Source: an uncultured Lachnospiraceae bacterium
GTDB taxonomy: Bacteria > Bacillota > Clostridia > Lachnospirales > Lachnospiraceae
Assembly (NCBI GenBank): GCA_900320485.1
Contig: ONSO01000006.1
Span: 1 to 38,898 of the forward strand
Direction of reading: 5' to 3'
DNA length: 38,898 bases
How positions within the stretch are numbered: position 1 is the stretch's first letter; each line of letters begins with the position of its first letter. Positions 23,562-31,694 of the stretch are shown here, one piece after another. The notes under the pieces were generated by a model. It was not told the origin of the DNA. It saw nothing but the letters and a program-made list of their open reading frames with translations, and searched no databases. The translations under genes and the position numbers were made by a program.

Positions 23562-25775
23562 CTACTCGTTTAAGTATAATTGAACGCGATTCTGAATCCG
23601 TTCTGCCACCTGCCGTACGGTATCTTGTCCCTTGAAAAAGCTCTCCGCTTCTTCCTGAATAATCTGCACTATCGTTTTGTCACCGACCTTTGCTGCATAT
23701 CCATTATAAAGAAGCTTTTCAAATGCCTCTATGTCCTCTTTGCCTGCATACGGAATGTCTAAATATATATTTCCGTAAGCAATCTGCATTTGGGGCTTAT
23801 GATTTTCCGTCTCATCATATGCCTCTTGGATCATGCTCTTGTAATTTGGAACATAGGAAGGAATGGCACCAGATGCATGTTCCTCACCTGTCAGAAAATA
23901 TTTGACAAATCCCCATGCAGCTTCCTTTTCCTGACATTTTGTTGTAATTGCGATCGCACAGCCCTCGGGAACAACATACACTCCGTTCCGATCATCAGAT
24001 GGAAATCCGATAATTTTCCCATTGCGGGAATACATGGAGATCAGCAACTCATAATCTTGAATTCCCGTAATGCCAGCCATGATCATTCTGAACTCTCCAC
24101 TACGAACTTCATCGTAAAAGCGTTCAAAATCCATTTCTCCATATTTATTATCAGAGCAATTCTTAATAAATTCCAAGATTTCATAAAACTCTTCCGTCTC
24201 AAAATTACAGTTTCCTGCAGAAAAATCCACAAAATGCGGCAGAAGTACCGGACAAACATATTGAAGAAAGTCACTTCTCACAAGGTACTTCCTTGAAGCC
24301 ACTGGTTCGGGCAAATCACTAATAAAATCCTTAAACTCATTAAACGTCCACCCTTCCCTGTCTGCAAGATAGTCTTCATTTCCTATTAGAGCCATCATGG
24401 AAACTTTTTCCGGTATCGCCCAAAGTGCTCCATTTTTTTCATATATCTCCAAAGCTTTATCTAGAAAATCCACTTTTGAAAGCTCCGTGTCGCGAGTCAA
24501 GAAACCATGCAAATCCTCCAAAAGACCTTTTTTTTCAAGGCTCCCTCTAATCGATGCATCGCTTATGTCTATCAGGTCTGGAATCTTCCCTGCTAAAATT
24601 TCCTTTGCCAGCTCATCTACGGACTCGTAATTTTTTACAACAACCCTAACGGCATCTTGGGCTTTGTTAAATAAAACTGCTGCGTCTCTGCATTCGGATA
24701 TCTGCAACGGTTCTGCATTCGTAAGAGCCAGCGTCAATTCGCGCATTACCTTATCCGTCTTTTGTATTTTAAAAAAATTATAATTATAAAAATATTCTTT
24801 ATCTGTTTTTTCTCCCGTATCAATCAGCGCATGCCAGCTACCATCCGAAACCTGCAAAATAGCCTTAACATCCAGGGCCTTTGCCACGTTGATATCCGAT
24901 AGCCTGAAAATTTCGCAAATCTCCCTTCCACTATGGTCGCACTGCAAAAGTCCTTCATCCGTCAAAAAAAATATCTTATCCGGATCATTCCCACTTGCAA
25001 ATCGGCAGGTATCCGTGTTTTTGATCTGCTTGACAAGTTCTTTCTTTTTTCCCGTCTGTCGATTGATCTCCAGCAAATTTACGAAATTATTAAAATAATC
25101 TTTTTCAAGCACCAGTATGCGGCCATCCTCGCGTACCTGAATATCTAAAACATATCCGTCAAGCTTTGTGTCAAAAATGACCTTCCCACTCTCTGACATA
25201 AGAACTAAATCACTGATTAATGGATCTTCGGAATACGTAAACAAAACTTCTTCCGAAAGCACGATCACGTTCATGGGATATTCTACCATGGTGCCGTCAA
25301 AAAAGCCGCGCAACGCTTCGGTTAAATCAGTGACCTGAAACAATTCCCCTTCCGAATCGTATGTATACTTGAAAAAATCATGTTTCTCATCTTTAACTTC
25401 CTGAAAACTCATGGTCAATATCGAATAGCTTCCATCATCCCCAATATATCCACTATCCATAAAGCACATTTTTATGTTTTCTCCGGGAAACTTGCTCCTG
25501 TCTCTATGATATGATGTTTTACTCAATTCATTTTTTTCCGTGTCATAACGCCAAATTGTTGAGACTTCAGGATCATCAATACAAGCCCCATCCAGATAAA
25601 TATACAATCCATCCTCAAAAGAATATCCTAGGGAAAAACCAAAATCATTTGGAAGGATTCTTTCGGCACTATATCGATCATCTGTTTTTTTTATTTCATT
25701 GTCAACCTTGTCGCAGGCAGCCAAGCACATTATTACTGCCGTAAACATTATCAACGTCAACCATCTACTTTTCAT
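23562..25775 (-). CDS. Lipoprotein with probable beta-propeller and solute-binding domain
   Basis: The 737-residue lipoprotein has a type II signal (MKSRWLTLIMF..., lipobox LAAC, Cys 21). Residues about 35-370 are beta-rich, with repeated turns like a propeller (FEDGLYIYL, DGRILVLEKD, DEGLLQCD). Residues about 375-737 resemble a family 1 extracellular solute-binding protein (GLLEDLHGFL, EKNGALWAIPEKVS, KYFLTG). ATG 25775 has AAAGG upstream; the longer frame lacks a site and would bury the signal. It sits between the double-glycine peptide and the exporter, with no permease genes nearby. It may bind the exported peptide, its target or a cue, or give immunity; none is proven. Confidence 0.8.
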   Translation of the reverse strand: MKSRWLTLIMFTAVIMCLAACDKVDNEIKKTDDRYSAERILPNDFGFSLGYSFEDGLYIYLDGACIDDPEVSTIWRYDTEKNELSKTSYHRDRSKFPGENIKMCFMDSGYIGDDGSYSILTMSFQEVKDEKHDFFKYTYDSEGELFQVTDLTEALRGFFDGTMVEYPMNVIVLSEEVLFTYSEDPLISDLVLMSESGKVIFDTKLDGYVLDIQVREDGRILVLEKDYFNNFVNLLEINRQTGKKKELVKQIKNTDTCRFASGNDPDKIFFLTDEGLLQCDHSGREICEIFRLSDINVAKALDVKAILQVSDGSWHALIDTGEKTDKEYFYNYNFFKIQKTDKVMRELTLALTNAEPLQISECRDAAVLFNKAQDAVRVVVKNYESVDELAKEILAGKIPDLIDISDASIRGSLEKKGLLEDLHGFLTRDTELSKVDFLDKALEIYEKNGALWAIPEKVSMMALIGNEDYLADREGWTFNEFKDFISDLPEPVASRKYLVRSDFLQYVCPVLLPHFVDFSAGNCNFETEEFYEILEFIKNCSDNKYGEMDFERFYDEVRSGEFRMIMAGITGIQDYELLISMYSRNGKIIGFPSDDRNGVYVVPEGCAIAITTKCQEKEAAWGFVKYFLTGEEHASGAIPSYVPNYKSMIQEAYDETENHKPQMQIAYGNIYLDIPYAGKEDIEAFEKLLYNGYAAKVGDKTIVQIIQEEAESFFKGQDTVRQVAERIQNRVQLYLNE

Positions 25776-25876
25776 GAAGTACCTTTCTAGTGAAACCCTT
25801 TCACGCCTCATACTCAAATAAAAAGGAGGAAAACTCTTTTGCATTTATTAGCCATTTTAGTAAAAAAGCTAAAGCT

Positions 25877-25902
25877 ATAATATTTTCTACACAGAATATT
25901 AT
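25877..25902 (-). promoter_or_regulatory. AT-rich hairpin after the precursor gene (attenuator?)
   Basis: An 8-bp stem (ATAATATT with AATATTAT, 10-base loop) overlaps the precursor stop codon. On the minus strand it is followed by AGCTTTAGCTTTTTTAC. It could end part of the transcripts, so that the peptide is made in excess over the lipoprotein and exporter. Confidence 0.45.
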
Positions 25903-26105
25903 CTTCCTAATTTCGCCTCCACCAAGTGATCCGAATTATGTTTTGCCATCTTATTTGCCAGAGCGTAATTTGCTGCCCATTCTCCAAGCCCAAACAAATT
26001 AAATGAATATGACACAGACTCTGTTACTTTACATATTCCGCAAGTCCAAGTCATGGTTTCACCTCCGTGAATCTGATTCATCATTTCCTTCGATAATTTT
26101 TGCAT
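25899..26105 (-). CDS. Double-glycine leader peptide (bacteriocin- or signal-like precursor)
   Basis: The 68-residue peptide has a 15-residue leader (MQKLSKEMMNQIHGG) of the LSxxExxxIxGG type recognised by C39 exporters. The predicted core has 53 residues. It holds two cysteines (C22, C25 in TCGIC), which could form a disulfide or a modified ring, then a Gly/Ala-rich amphipathic stretch (LFGLGEWAANYALANK) and a charged tail. ATG 26105 is favoured, with AAGGAG ten bases upstream. It is the first full gene after a near-consensus promoter. I cannot place it in a named bacteriocin family, and no modification enzyme is adjacent. It may be a class II bacteriocin or a secreted signal. Confidence 0.78.
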   Translation of the reverse strand: MQKLSKEMMNQIHGGETMTWTCGICKVTESVSYSFNLFGLGEWAANYALANKMAKHNSDHLVEAKLGR

Positions 26106-26122
26106 TTCCCAATTTCTCCTTT

Positions 26123-26149
26123 TCAACAATCTGTATATAGTTTCCGCAT
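26123..26149 (-). CDS. Possible 8-residue leader ORF
   Basis: ATG 26149, eight bases after GGAGG, opens MRKLYTDC and a TGA stop. The stop is directly followed by the AAAAGGAG site of the precursor gene. Translation of this mini-ORF would control access to that site. It is too short to judge by composition. Confidence 0.35.
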   Translation of the reverse strand: MRKLYTDC

Positions 26150-26171
26150 TTGAGCTTCCTCCATACTTGAA

Positions 26172-26200
26172 ATCATATCACTTTTATATAATTATGTCAA
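26172..26200 (-). promoter_or_regulatory. Near-consensus promoter of the peptide-export locus
   Basis: TTGACA (26200-26195), 17 bp, TATGAT (26177-26172) on the minus strand. The transcript would start near 26165, just before the leader ORF. Confidence 0.8.
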
Positions 26201-26253
26201 TCATAATATGTGCAAAGTTTCCTCCGTCAAAGCGGAATTTCTTTCCACGCAAA

Positions 26254-26279
26254 CCGTCTTCCTCATACCCGGAAGACGG
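26254..26279 (-). terminator. Hairpin at the end of the cotS-like gene
   Basis: A 9-bp perfect stem (CCGTCTTCC with GGAAGACGG, 8-base loop) contains the stop codon in its loop. Only TTT follows, so termination may be weak. Confidence 0.55.
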
Positions 26280-27390
26280 CCTCCATGAATTCTTTCTTTT
26301 CTTTCTCCTGTGCCATCAGTTTTTCCAGCTTTTCCAGATTCTTTCCCGGGATCCATGCCTTGCCGGAATTATAATAAAAATTCGCGATCTTCCAGAACTT
26401 CTCCGGATAGGAAAGGCGGTAATACAGGTCGATCCTGCTGATGGCTGACAGTGGTCTGACTTTTTCATACTCACGAAGAAGCTTCTCCCCCAGGGAAATG
26501 GACCAGTTGCTTTTCTCTAAGAGCTTTCGCATCAGCAGATGGAGATCCCTGACGGGGTCATCCCTGACGCAGCGCTCAAAATTGATCAAAAACCAGTTTT
26601 TGGCGTCCAAAATGATATTGTGATATTGGTAATCGCCATGGCAATAGGAAGCGCGGTTCTCCCTCTTTGCGGCCGCCTCGTAGGAAAGCCAGCCCTCCGT
26701 CGCCTCCTTTGCCTGCTCATAAAACGCGTCAAAGCAGCCAAGGAGGGAGATTTCAAACCAGGTCTTCTGGCTCCTGCCAAGAAGGTACTTCCGGATCCTG
26801 CGAAGCTCGCGATTTCGCTTCTCATACTCCGCCGCCACCTCAAAGGCCGGCAGCTCGGCGTTTTTCTGCTCCTTCGCACCGTTCTCTTCCCCGTCAAAGG
26901 CCGGCAGCTCGGCGTTTTCCTGTTCCTTCGCACCGTTCTCTTCCCCGTCAAAGGCCGGAAGGCCGGCGTTTTTCTGCTCCTTCGCACCGTCCTCATCCAA
27001 GACCATGGCTGGGCCCTCCTCCAGGCCGTCCTGGATGCACAGGTGGAGCTTTGCCAAAAGTCTCACCGCCATGGCACACTCCTCCGCATCTTTTACGTTG
27101 CACTCCCGCCCCTCCCGGAAGGTCTTCAGCAGATACGCTACGCCGTCACCGTCTTTTACAAAAAATGCCCCTTCTTTTGTGGGGATCAGGCTTTCCGCCT
27201 CCACCAGGCCCCGCTTGGCAATGGTGCGGAGAAGACGATCCTGCACCGCAAGGCGCTCCGGATTACCTGTATATTCCTTAAAGATCAGGGTGCCCTTGTC
27301 CGTGTCACAAAGGATCGCGCCCCTGCCCTTCCGGGTTCCCGTCACTTCTATCTCATACTGTTCCAGCAAACTGACAGCCCTGTCATTCAT
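26263..27390 (-). CDS. CotS-family spore coat kinase-like protein with internal repeat
   Basis: The 375-residue protein belongs to the CotS/aminoglycoside phosphotransferase fold. The N-lobe covers GTRKGRGAILCDTDKGTLIFKEY onward. The catalytic loop is SYCHGDYQYHNIIL, followed by WFLINFERC in place of the usual IDF/ID, so the metal-binding Asp looks replaced by Asn. Such proteins are found on spore coats or in carbohydrate modification. Residues about 133-185 are an 18-residue unit repeated nearly three times (DGEENGAKEQ...), inserted between the lobes. The start is ATG 27390 with GGAGG seven bases upstream. That site lies in a long inverted repeat. The gene follows cca by 97 bases. Confidence 0.8.
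   Translation of the reverse strand: MNDRAVSLLEQYEIEVTGTRKGRGAILCDTDKGTLIFKEYTGNPERLAVQDRLLRTIAKRGLVEAESLIPTKEGAFFVKDGDGVAYLLKTFREGRECNVKDAEECAMAVRLLAKLHLCIQDGLEEGPAMVLDEDGAKEQKNAGLPAFDGEENGAKEQENAELPAFDGEENGAKEQKNAELPAFEVAAEYEKRNRELRRIRKYLLGRSQKTWFEISLLGCFDAFYEQAKEATEGWLSYEAAAKRENRASYCHGDYQYHNIILDAKNWFLINFERCVRDDPVRDLHLLMRKLLEKSNWSISLGEKLLREYEKVRPLSAISRIDLYYRLSYPEKFWKIANFYYNSGKAWIPGKNLEKLEKLMAQEKEKKEFMEAVFRV
26842..26997. repeat. 54-bp in-frame tandem repeat in the cotS-like gene
   Basis: Units begin at 26842, 26896 and 26950 on the plus strand (AAAGGCCGG...), exactly 54 bp apart, and are nearly identical over almost three copies. Each encodes 18 residues (DGEENGAKEQKNAELPAF). The high identity points to recent slippage and to copy-number variation between strains. 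Confidence 0.9.
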
Positions 27391-27486
27391 AAACCGCCCT
27401 CCGATTCCTTTACTGTAACGGGCGTCCCCTCCGTGAGGCTCCTCCATCGTCACACCTAAGCTTATGAATCGCAGGGCGGTTTTATG
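27388..27486. promoter_or_regulatory. 99-bp inverted-repeat element covering the cotS-like start site
   Basis: The 20-base arm 27388-27407 is complementary to the 21-base arm 27466-27486, with one bulged base and one mismatch, around a 58-base interior. In the mRNA the 3' arm holds most of the Shine-Dalgarno and the ATG of the cotS-like gene, and the 5' arm begins two bases after the cca stop. Folding would hide the start site. The layout also fits a tiny inserted element with terminal inverted repeats. Confidence 0.65.
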
Positions 27487-27487
27487 C

Positions 27488-28861
27488 TCAACCAAGCAGG
27501 CTCTTTGCCCGCTCCGTCAAATATTCTTTTGTGTTGCGTTCCGGCTCGTCCAAAACCTCCTCAAGCAGCGTCTGAAGGCAGTCGCCGATCGCCTTTCCGG
27601 GCTGCATTCCAAGGCTGATCAGGTCTTTTCCGTTCAGCGCAAGATCCTTAAGGGAAATGCATTGATGCTCTGCCATGATCTTCCCGTAGAGCTCCTGCCA
27701 GCTGTCTATGCGTGCCAGCTTTTCCTCCCGGAGATACTCGCTCTGAGCCAGTACGTCGGCGCGCCAAACCTGAAAGATCGCAGGAAATGCCTCCTCCCCG
27801 ATCCGGTTCACGGCCCGGCGGACAAACCTAAGATCCGGCTCCTGATCGTTCCCGTAATCATGGTACTTTACCAGCTTACAGGTCAGGTCTATGGTCTCAT
27901 TGTCAAATTTCAGGCGCCGGAGGATCTCCCCGGTCATCCGGGAGCTGACCTGGGGATGCCCGTGAAAATGGGTGATCCCCTGCTCATCCACGCTGACGCA
28001 CCTAGGCTTACCTATGTCGTGAAAGAGCATGGTCAGCCTAAGGATCTTGTCCGCCGGCACCTGCCGCATGGCTTCCAGCGTGTGCTCACCCACGTTAAAA
28101 CAGTGGTGCGGGTGGTTCTGCGGCGTTTCCATGCAAACGTCAAACTCCGGTAGAACCACCCTGGTAATTCCCGTCTCATATGCCGTGCGGAGGTAATCCG
28201 GATGATCCGACGTAAGGAGCTTTACCAATTCCGCGTGAATCCGCTCCGCGCTGACGTATTTCAGATTCGGCGCAAGGTCACGGATGGCCTGCTTTGTCTC
28301 CTCTTCGATCTCATATCCCAGCTGGGCGGAAAAACGCACGGCCCGCATCATGCGAAGGGCATCTTCCCCAAATCTGGCCTTCGGATCTCCCACGCAGCGG
28401 ATCATCTTTTTTTCCACGTCCTCCATGCCGCCAAATAGATCCACCAGTCCTTCCCCGTCATTGTAGGCCATGGCATTAATGGTGAAATCCCGGCGTTTTA
28501 AATCTTCTTCCAGACTTGGCGTAAAGATGACCTCGCTGGGATGCCTGTTATCCTCATATTTTCCGTCTATGCGATAGGTGGTTACTTCATAGCCCTCTTT
28601 TCCCACCATCACCGTCACGGTACCGTGCTGAATGCCCGTGTCAATGGTGCGGCGAAACAGGGCCTTGACCTCCTCCGGCCTGGCTGACGTCGTCACGTCC
28701 CAGTCCTGGGGTTCCCGCCCCAGAATGGAATCCCGAACGCACCCGCCTACCACGTAGGCCTCATACCCGGCCCCATTTAGCGTCTTCAAAACCTCCATTG
28801 CCCCCGCCGGGATCCGGATGGATACGCTGCTTTCCCCGCCTTGATTCCTCTTTTCTTCCAT
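27488..28861 (-). CDS. cca: CCA tRNA nucleotidyltransferase
   Basis: The 457-residue enzyme adds or repairs the 3' CCA of tRNAs. The nucleotidyltransferase head has VVGGCVRD (37-44) and the DWDV metal-binding motif (53-56). RRDFTINAMAYN and the neck region RMMRAVRFSAQLG follow, then an HD domain (MLFHDIGKP) as in the cca-HD class. This function is needed here, because the three tRNA genes in the window lack encoded CCA. ATG 28861 lies after AGGAAGGCGG; upstream codons extend the frame without a better site. It shows no damage. Confidence 0.95.
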   Translation of the reverse strand: MEEKRNQGGESSVSIRIPAGAMEVLKTLNGAGYEAYVVGGCVRDSILGREPQDWDVTTSARPEEVKALFRRTIDTGIQHGTVTVMVGKEGYEVTTYRIDGKYEDNRHPSEVIFTPSLEEDLKRRDFTINAMAYNDGEGLVDLFGGMEDVEKKMIRCVGDPKARFGEDALRMMRAVRFSAQLGYEIEEETKQAIRDLAPNLKYVSAERIHAELVKLLTSDHPDYLRTAYETGITRVVLPEFDVCMETPQNHPHHCFNVGEHTLEAMRQVPADKILRLTMLFHDIGKPRCVSVDEQGITHFHGHPQVSSRMTGEILRRLKFDNETIDLTCKLVKYHDYGNDQEPDLRFVRRAVNRIGEEAFPAIFQVWRADVLAQSEYLREEKLARIDSWQELYGKIMAEHQCISLKDLALNGKDLISLGMQPGKAIGDCLQTLLEEVLDEPERNTKEYLTERAKSLLG

Positions 28862-28959
28862 GCGCACCACCGCCTTCCTTTCCCAAACAAAATTCAAAGC
28901 TTCGCTTTTCCATGCCATAGACCCGTGCATTCGCTCCTACGGCCACTTAAACAATTCTT

Positions 28960-29775
28960 CTACGGTATAAACTTCCGGATCACTTCCACAATCCCGTCCT
29001 CGTCATTAGAGGCCGTTACGTAATCCGCAGCCGCCTTGACCTCCGGCTTGGCATTCCCCATGGCAACCCCAAGACCGGCATATCTGATCATGGAAACGTC
29101 ATTAAACCCGTCGCCGCAGCAGATGGCATTCTCTTTGGTCATGCCAAGGCTTTCCAGCATGTGGTCCAGGGAAGATGCCTTGTCCACGTTTTCCGGCATG
29201 ATCTCGATAAAGAAAGCCTCCGACCGGTAGACGCCGGCTATTCCCTCATAGCGCTCCCGAAGCTCCTTTTCATATTCCGGGGCCACTTCCGGCGGCGCCG
29301 TCATGAGACATTTATTGACGTCAAAGTCCACAAATTGCGGGAAATTCTCCACCACGCGGATGGGCAGGCCATTGATCCTCGCCTCCAGCGCCACGTATTC
29401 ATCCGGCTCAAAGGCTGAGATCACCTGATCGCCAAGATAGGTAATGAGCCCACAGCCGTGATCCTTTGCAAAGCGGTATAAGCTGGGAATGATACCGGGG
29501 GATAAAAGCCGCTGATACACGATCTCGCCGCTGCGGCATTCCACGATGCGCCCGCCATTAAAGGAAAGCAGGTATCCGCCATACTTCTCCAGCTCCAGCT
29601 CCTGCTCATAGCGGCGCATGCCGGGCGTTGGCCTTCCGGAGGCAAGGATCACCTTGTGTCCGCGCCTTAAAATTTCCTGAATGCCCTCCTTCGTAGCCGG
29701 CGTTATCTGCTTTTCCGAATTTGTCAACGTGCCGTCAATGTCTAAAACCAGTACTTTTTCTTCCATTCTGCCCAT
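28960..29775 (-). CDS. Cof-type HAD-IIB phosphatase
   Basis: The 271-residue haloacid dehalogenase family hydrolase has motif I VLDIDGTLT (nucleophile near D13), motif II LASGRP, a C2 cap domain (about 85-190) and motif III/IV CCGDGFNDVSMI. Members dephosphorylate sugar phosphates, FMN or similar metabolites, so the substrate cannot be read from sequence. AAGGAG is six bases before ATG 29775. It is 98 bases upstream of cca and may be cotranscribed. Confidence 0.92.
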   Translation of the reverse strand: MGRMEEKVLVLDIDGTLTNSEKQITPATKEGIQEILRRGHKVILASGRPTPGMRRYEQELELEKYGGYLLSFNGGRIVECRSGEIVYQRLLSPGIIPSLYRFAKDHGCGLITYLGDQVISAFEPDEYVALEARINGLPIRVVENFPQFVDFDVNKCLMTAPPEVAPEYEKELRERYEGIAGVYRSEAFFIEIMPENVDKASSLDHMLESLGMTKENAICCGDGFNDVSMIRYAGLGVAMGNAKPEVKAAADYVTASNDEDGIVEVIRKFIP

Positions 29776-29813
29776 GCATGACTCCTTCTTGCTGATCCTA
29801 TTCTCTATTCATA

Positions 29814-29842
29814 AGAATACGGGAACTTTTTTCTTTTCGCAA
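29814..29842 (-). promoter_or_regulatory. Possible promoter of the HAD-cca unit
   Basis: TTGCGA (29842-29837), 17 bp, TATTCT (29819-29814). Both hexamers are partial matches. It lies between the upstream terminator and the HAD gene. Confidence 0.4.
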
Positions 29843-29863
29843 GTATTTTCCGCCGGGCGAAAC

Positions 29864-29897
29864 AAAAAATCCCCCGGCCACCTTGGACCGGGGGATT
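29864..29897 (-). terminator. Strong terminator after the foldase-like gene
   Basis: A 10-bp GC-rich stem (AATCCCCCGG with CCGGGGGATT, 10-base loop) is followed by TTTTTT on the minus strand, 11 bases after the stop. Confidence 0.92.
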
Positions 29898-29907
29898 ATA
29901 ACGACTC

Positions 29908-31566
29908 TTATTCATTTTGTGATTCTTCCGTGCTTTCCGTTGCGGTGCTTTCCTCCGCTGAGCTCTCCGTTGCGGTGCTTTCCTCCGCTGAGCTCTCAGC
30001 TGCGGTGCTTTCCTCCGCTGAACTCTCCGTTGCGGCGTTTTCTGCGGCAGCGCTCTCGGCTGCTGCCTTCTCCTGCTCCTCAAGAATTAAGTAATTGAGA
30101 TTCTTGTCAAGATCGGAGATCTGGCAATTTTCCTCCAGCTTCTCAACGTAGGCCGTTACCGCATCATTGCGAAGGCTCGATTCAATGGTCTTATACCAGA
30201 TGGGATGTCCCTCGCCTATGTAGTAAACCACAAAGCTTGCCACGTCGGGAACCGTTACGACCTCGCAATTTCCGGCGCTGCGGCCTTCTGCAAAGATCCA
30301 GTCAAGAAGCTCCTCGTAAAGGTCATCGTCCTTGGAGATGCCCTCCAGAAGACCTCCCTCAGCCACGGCCTTGTCATAAAACGTAGTGTTGCAAAGCTCT
30401 TCGAAATGAGGTTCGGTGGCGCCGCCATCCTTCCAGGCCGCAAACATATTGTTTGCTTCTTCTTCCGTATCGGAAACAAGGATGCGGACGTTGGCGGTTG
30501 CCGTCTCGTCGCGGAATCTCTTTTCAAAAGCCAGGCAATAATAGCAATGAGAACCGGAATCCTCCAGTACCGTAGTGTCGCCGGCCTTCCTCGCATCATC
30601 AAACAGCCAATCCCTGATCACGTTATTCGCGGAGTCATACAAAATGCCCTCCACAACGTCGCCGTCCGTCTTAACGGTGCCAAGCGCCTCGTCCGCAAGT
30701 GCTTTGGCATCTGCCATGGCCTTTTCCACTTCCGCTTCTGAAGGCGTATAAGCTGCATCCGCATCCGTCTCGGCGCTCTCATCCTTGGGATCCGCCAGTT
30801 CCGTGGGCTCCGTGGGAAGCTGTGCGTCAAACTGCTTAATGCGATAGTTTACGCTGTCGTACTGCTTGGGATTCTCCGCATATTTTGCCGATACTTCGTC
30901 TGCGGAAGGGGTCATGTCCTTGCTTAGCTTTGCATAGTACTTATTGACAAAAAGCGCTTCCTCCAGATAAGGCTTGATCCTTGCAGAGGTAGCATAGGAA
31001 CCAAAATTCTGGCGCAGGTACTTATTCAGGGAGACTCCGGCTTCCTGGGCATTTGCTTTTTGCTGAGCCACGATTCCTTCATATTCCGCAGATACGTCGA
31101 CGGTAAATCCCGTTGCCTGGGCGTCTGCCTTCAGCGCCTTATTCCTGCGAAGGGTGTCCATGGTCATCTCTTCAAAAAAGTCCTTCCACGTCCTGGTTCC
31201 GCTGTAATACTGCGTGGAAAGATCCTTGGACAGATCCAGTCCGAACATGCTTAAATATTGGGAATATTGGGCAACGTAATTGTTTACCACGGTGTAGTAG
31301 CTGTAATCAAATTCCACCTTGGTAACGTTCTCGTTCCCCACCGTAACGTAGGTCTTGTGAAGTGAAATATAAGAGCGGATCGGGAAAGATAATACCAGGC
31401 ATAACAGGGCCAGGAGAATCACTATCCCAACGGCAGTGGAGATTTTCTGCGCCCGCGCTTCCTTTTCCTTTTCTGCTTTTCGTTTCTGCATTTTCAAGTC
31501 ATATTTTGTAATGACCTTCTCTGCCTGCTCCCCGGGAGCGGCATTCTTTTTTTCTTGCTTAGACAT
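29908..31566 (-). CDS. Membrane-anchored SurA/PrsA-like foldase candidate with repeat tail
   Basis: The 552-residue protein has a charged cytoplasmic N-terminus (1-42), one membrane helix (about 45-68) and a long extracellular part. A SurA-N-like helical region covers about 80-250. A degenerate parvulin-like region follows (NVRILVSDTEEEANNMF, AEGGLLEGI, ASFVVYYIGEGHPIWY). The likely role is folding of secreted proteins; the active-site residues of parvulins are not clear, so it may be a chaperone only. The last 50 or so residues are an Ala/Glu/Ser/Thr tail built from a 10-residue repeat (ESTATESSAE). AAGGAG precedes the ATG, and a 12-bp palindrome (TGGGAAATCCCA, 31589-31600) lies just upstream. 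Confidence 0.72.
   Translation of the reverse strand: MSKQEKKNAAPGEQAEKVITKYDLKMQKRKAEKEKEARAQKISTAVGIVILLALLCLVLSFPIRSYISLHKTYVTVGNENVTKVEFDYSYYTVVNNYVAQYSQYLSMFGLDLSKDLSTQYYSGTRTWKDFFEEMTMDTLRRNKALKADAQATGFTVDVSAEYEGIVAQQKANAQEAGVSLNKYLRQNFGSYATSARIKPYLEEALFVNKYYAKLSKDMTPSADEVSAKYAENPKQYDSVNYRIKQFDAQLPTEPTELADPKDESAETDADAAYTPSEAEVEKAMADAKALADEALGTVKTDGDVVEGILYDSANNVIRDWLFDDARKAGDTTVLEDSGSHCYYCLAFEKRFRDETATANVRILVSDTEEEANNMFAAWKDGGATEPHFEELCNTTFYDKAVAEGGLLEGISKDDDLYEELLDWIFAEGRSAGNCEVVTVPDVASFVVYYIGEGHPIWYKTIESSLRNDAVTAYVEKLEENCQISDLDKNLNYLILEEQEKAAAESAAAENAATESSAEESTAAESSAEESTATESSAEESTATESTEESQNE
29936..30055. repeat. 30-bp in-frame tandem repeat at the 3' end of the foldase-like gene
   Basis: Units start near 29936, 29966, 29996 and 30026, spaced exactly 30 bp, and decay in the last copy. 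They encode the low-complexity acidic tail. Near identity suggests copy-number variation. Confidence 0.88.
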
Positions 31567-31636
31567 GCTAAATGTCTCCTTCCTAATTTGGGAAATCCCA
31601 GAATAAAAACATTCTATCCCATTCTTTCAAAAAAAT

Positions 31637-31675
31637 AAAGCCCTTTCACGTGATTTTCACGTGTAAAAGGGCTTT
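31637..31675 (-). terminator. Terminator after the LeuA-AraC gene
   Basis: A stem formed by AAAGCCCTT/AAGGGCTTT and an inner CACGTG pair, with a 5-base loop, is followed by an interrupted T-run on the minus strand. Confidence 0.85.
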
Positions 31676-31694
31676 TATTTCTTAAAATACGACT

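Noticed and set aside
23562-25775. Sugar ABC importer operon
   Set aside because: The solute-binding lipoprotein has no permease or importer ATPase nearby; its only ABC neighbour is a peptide exporter.
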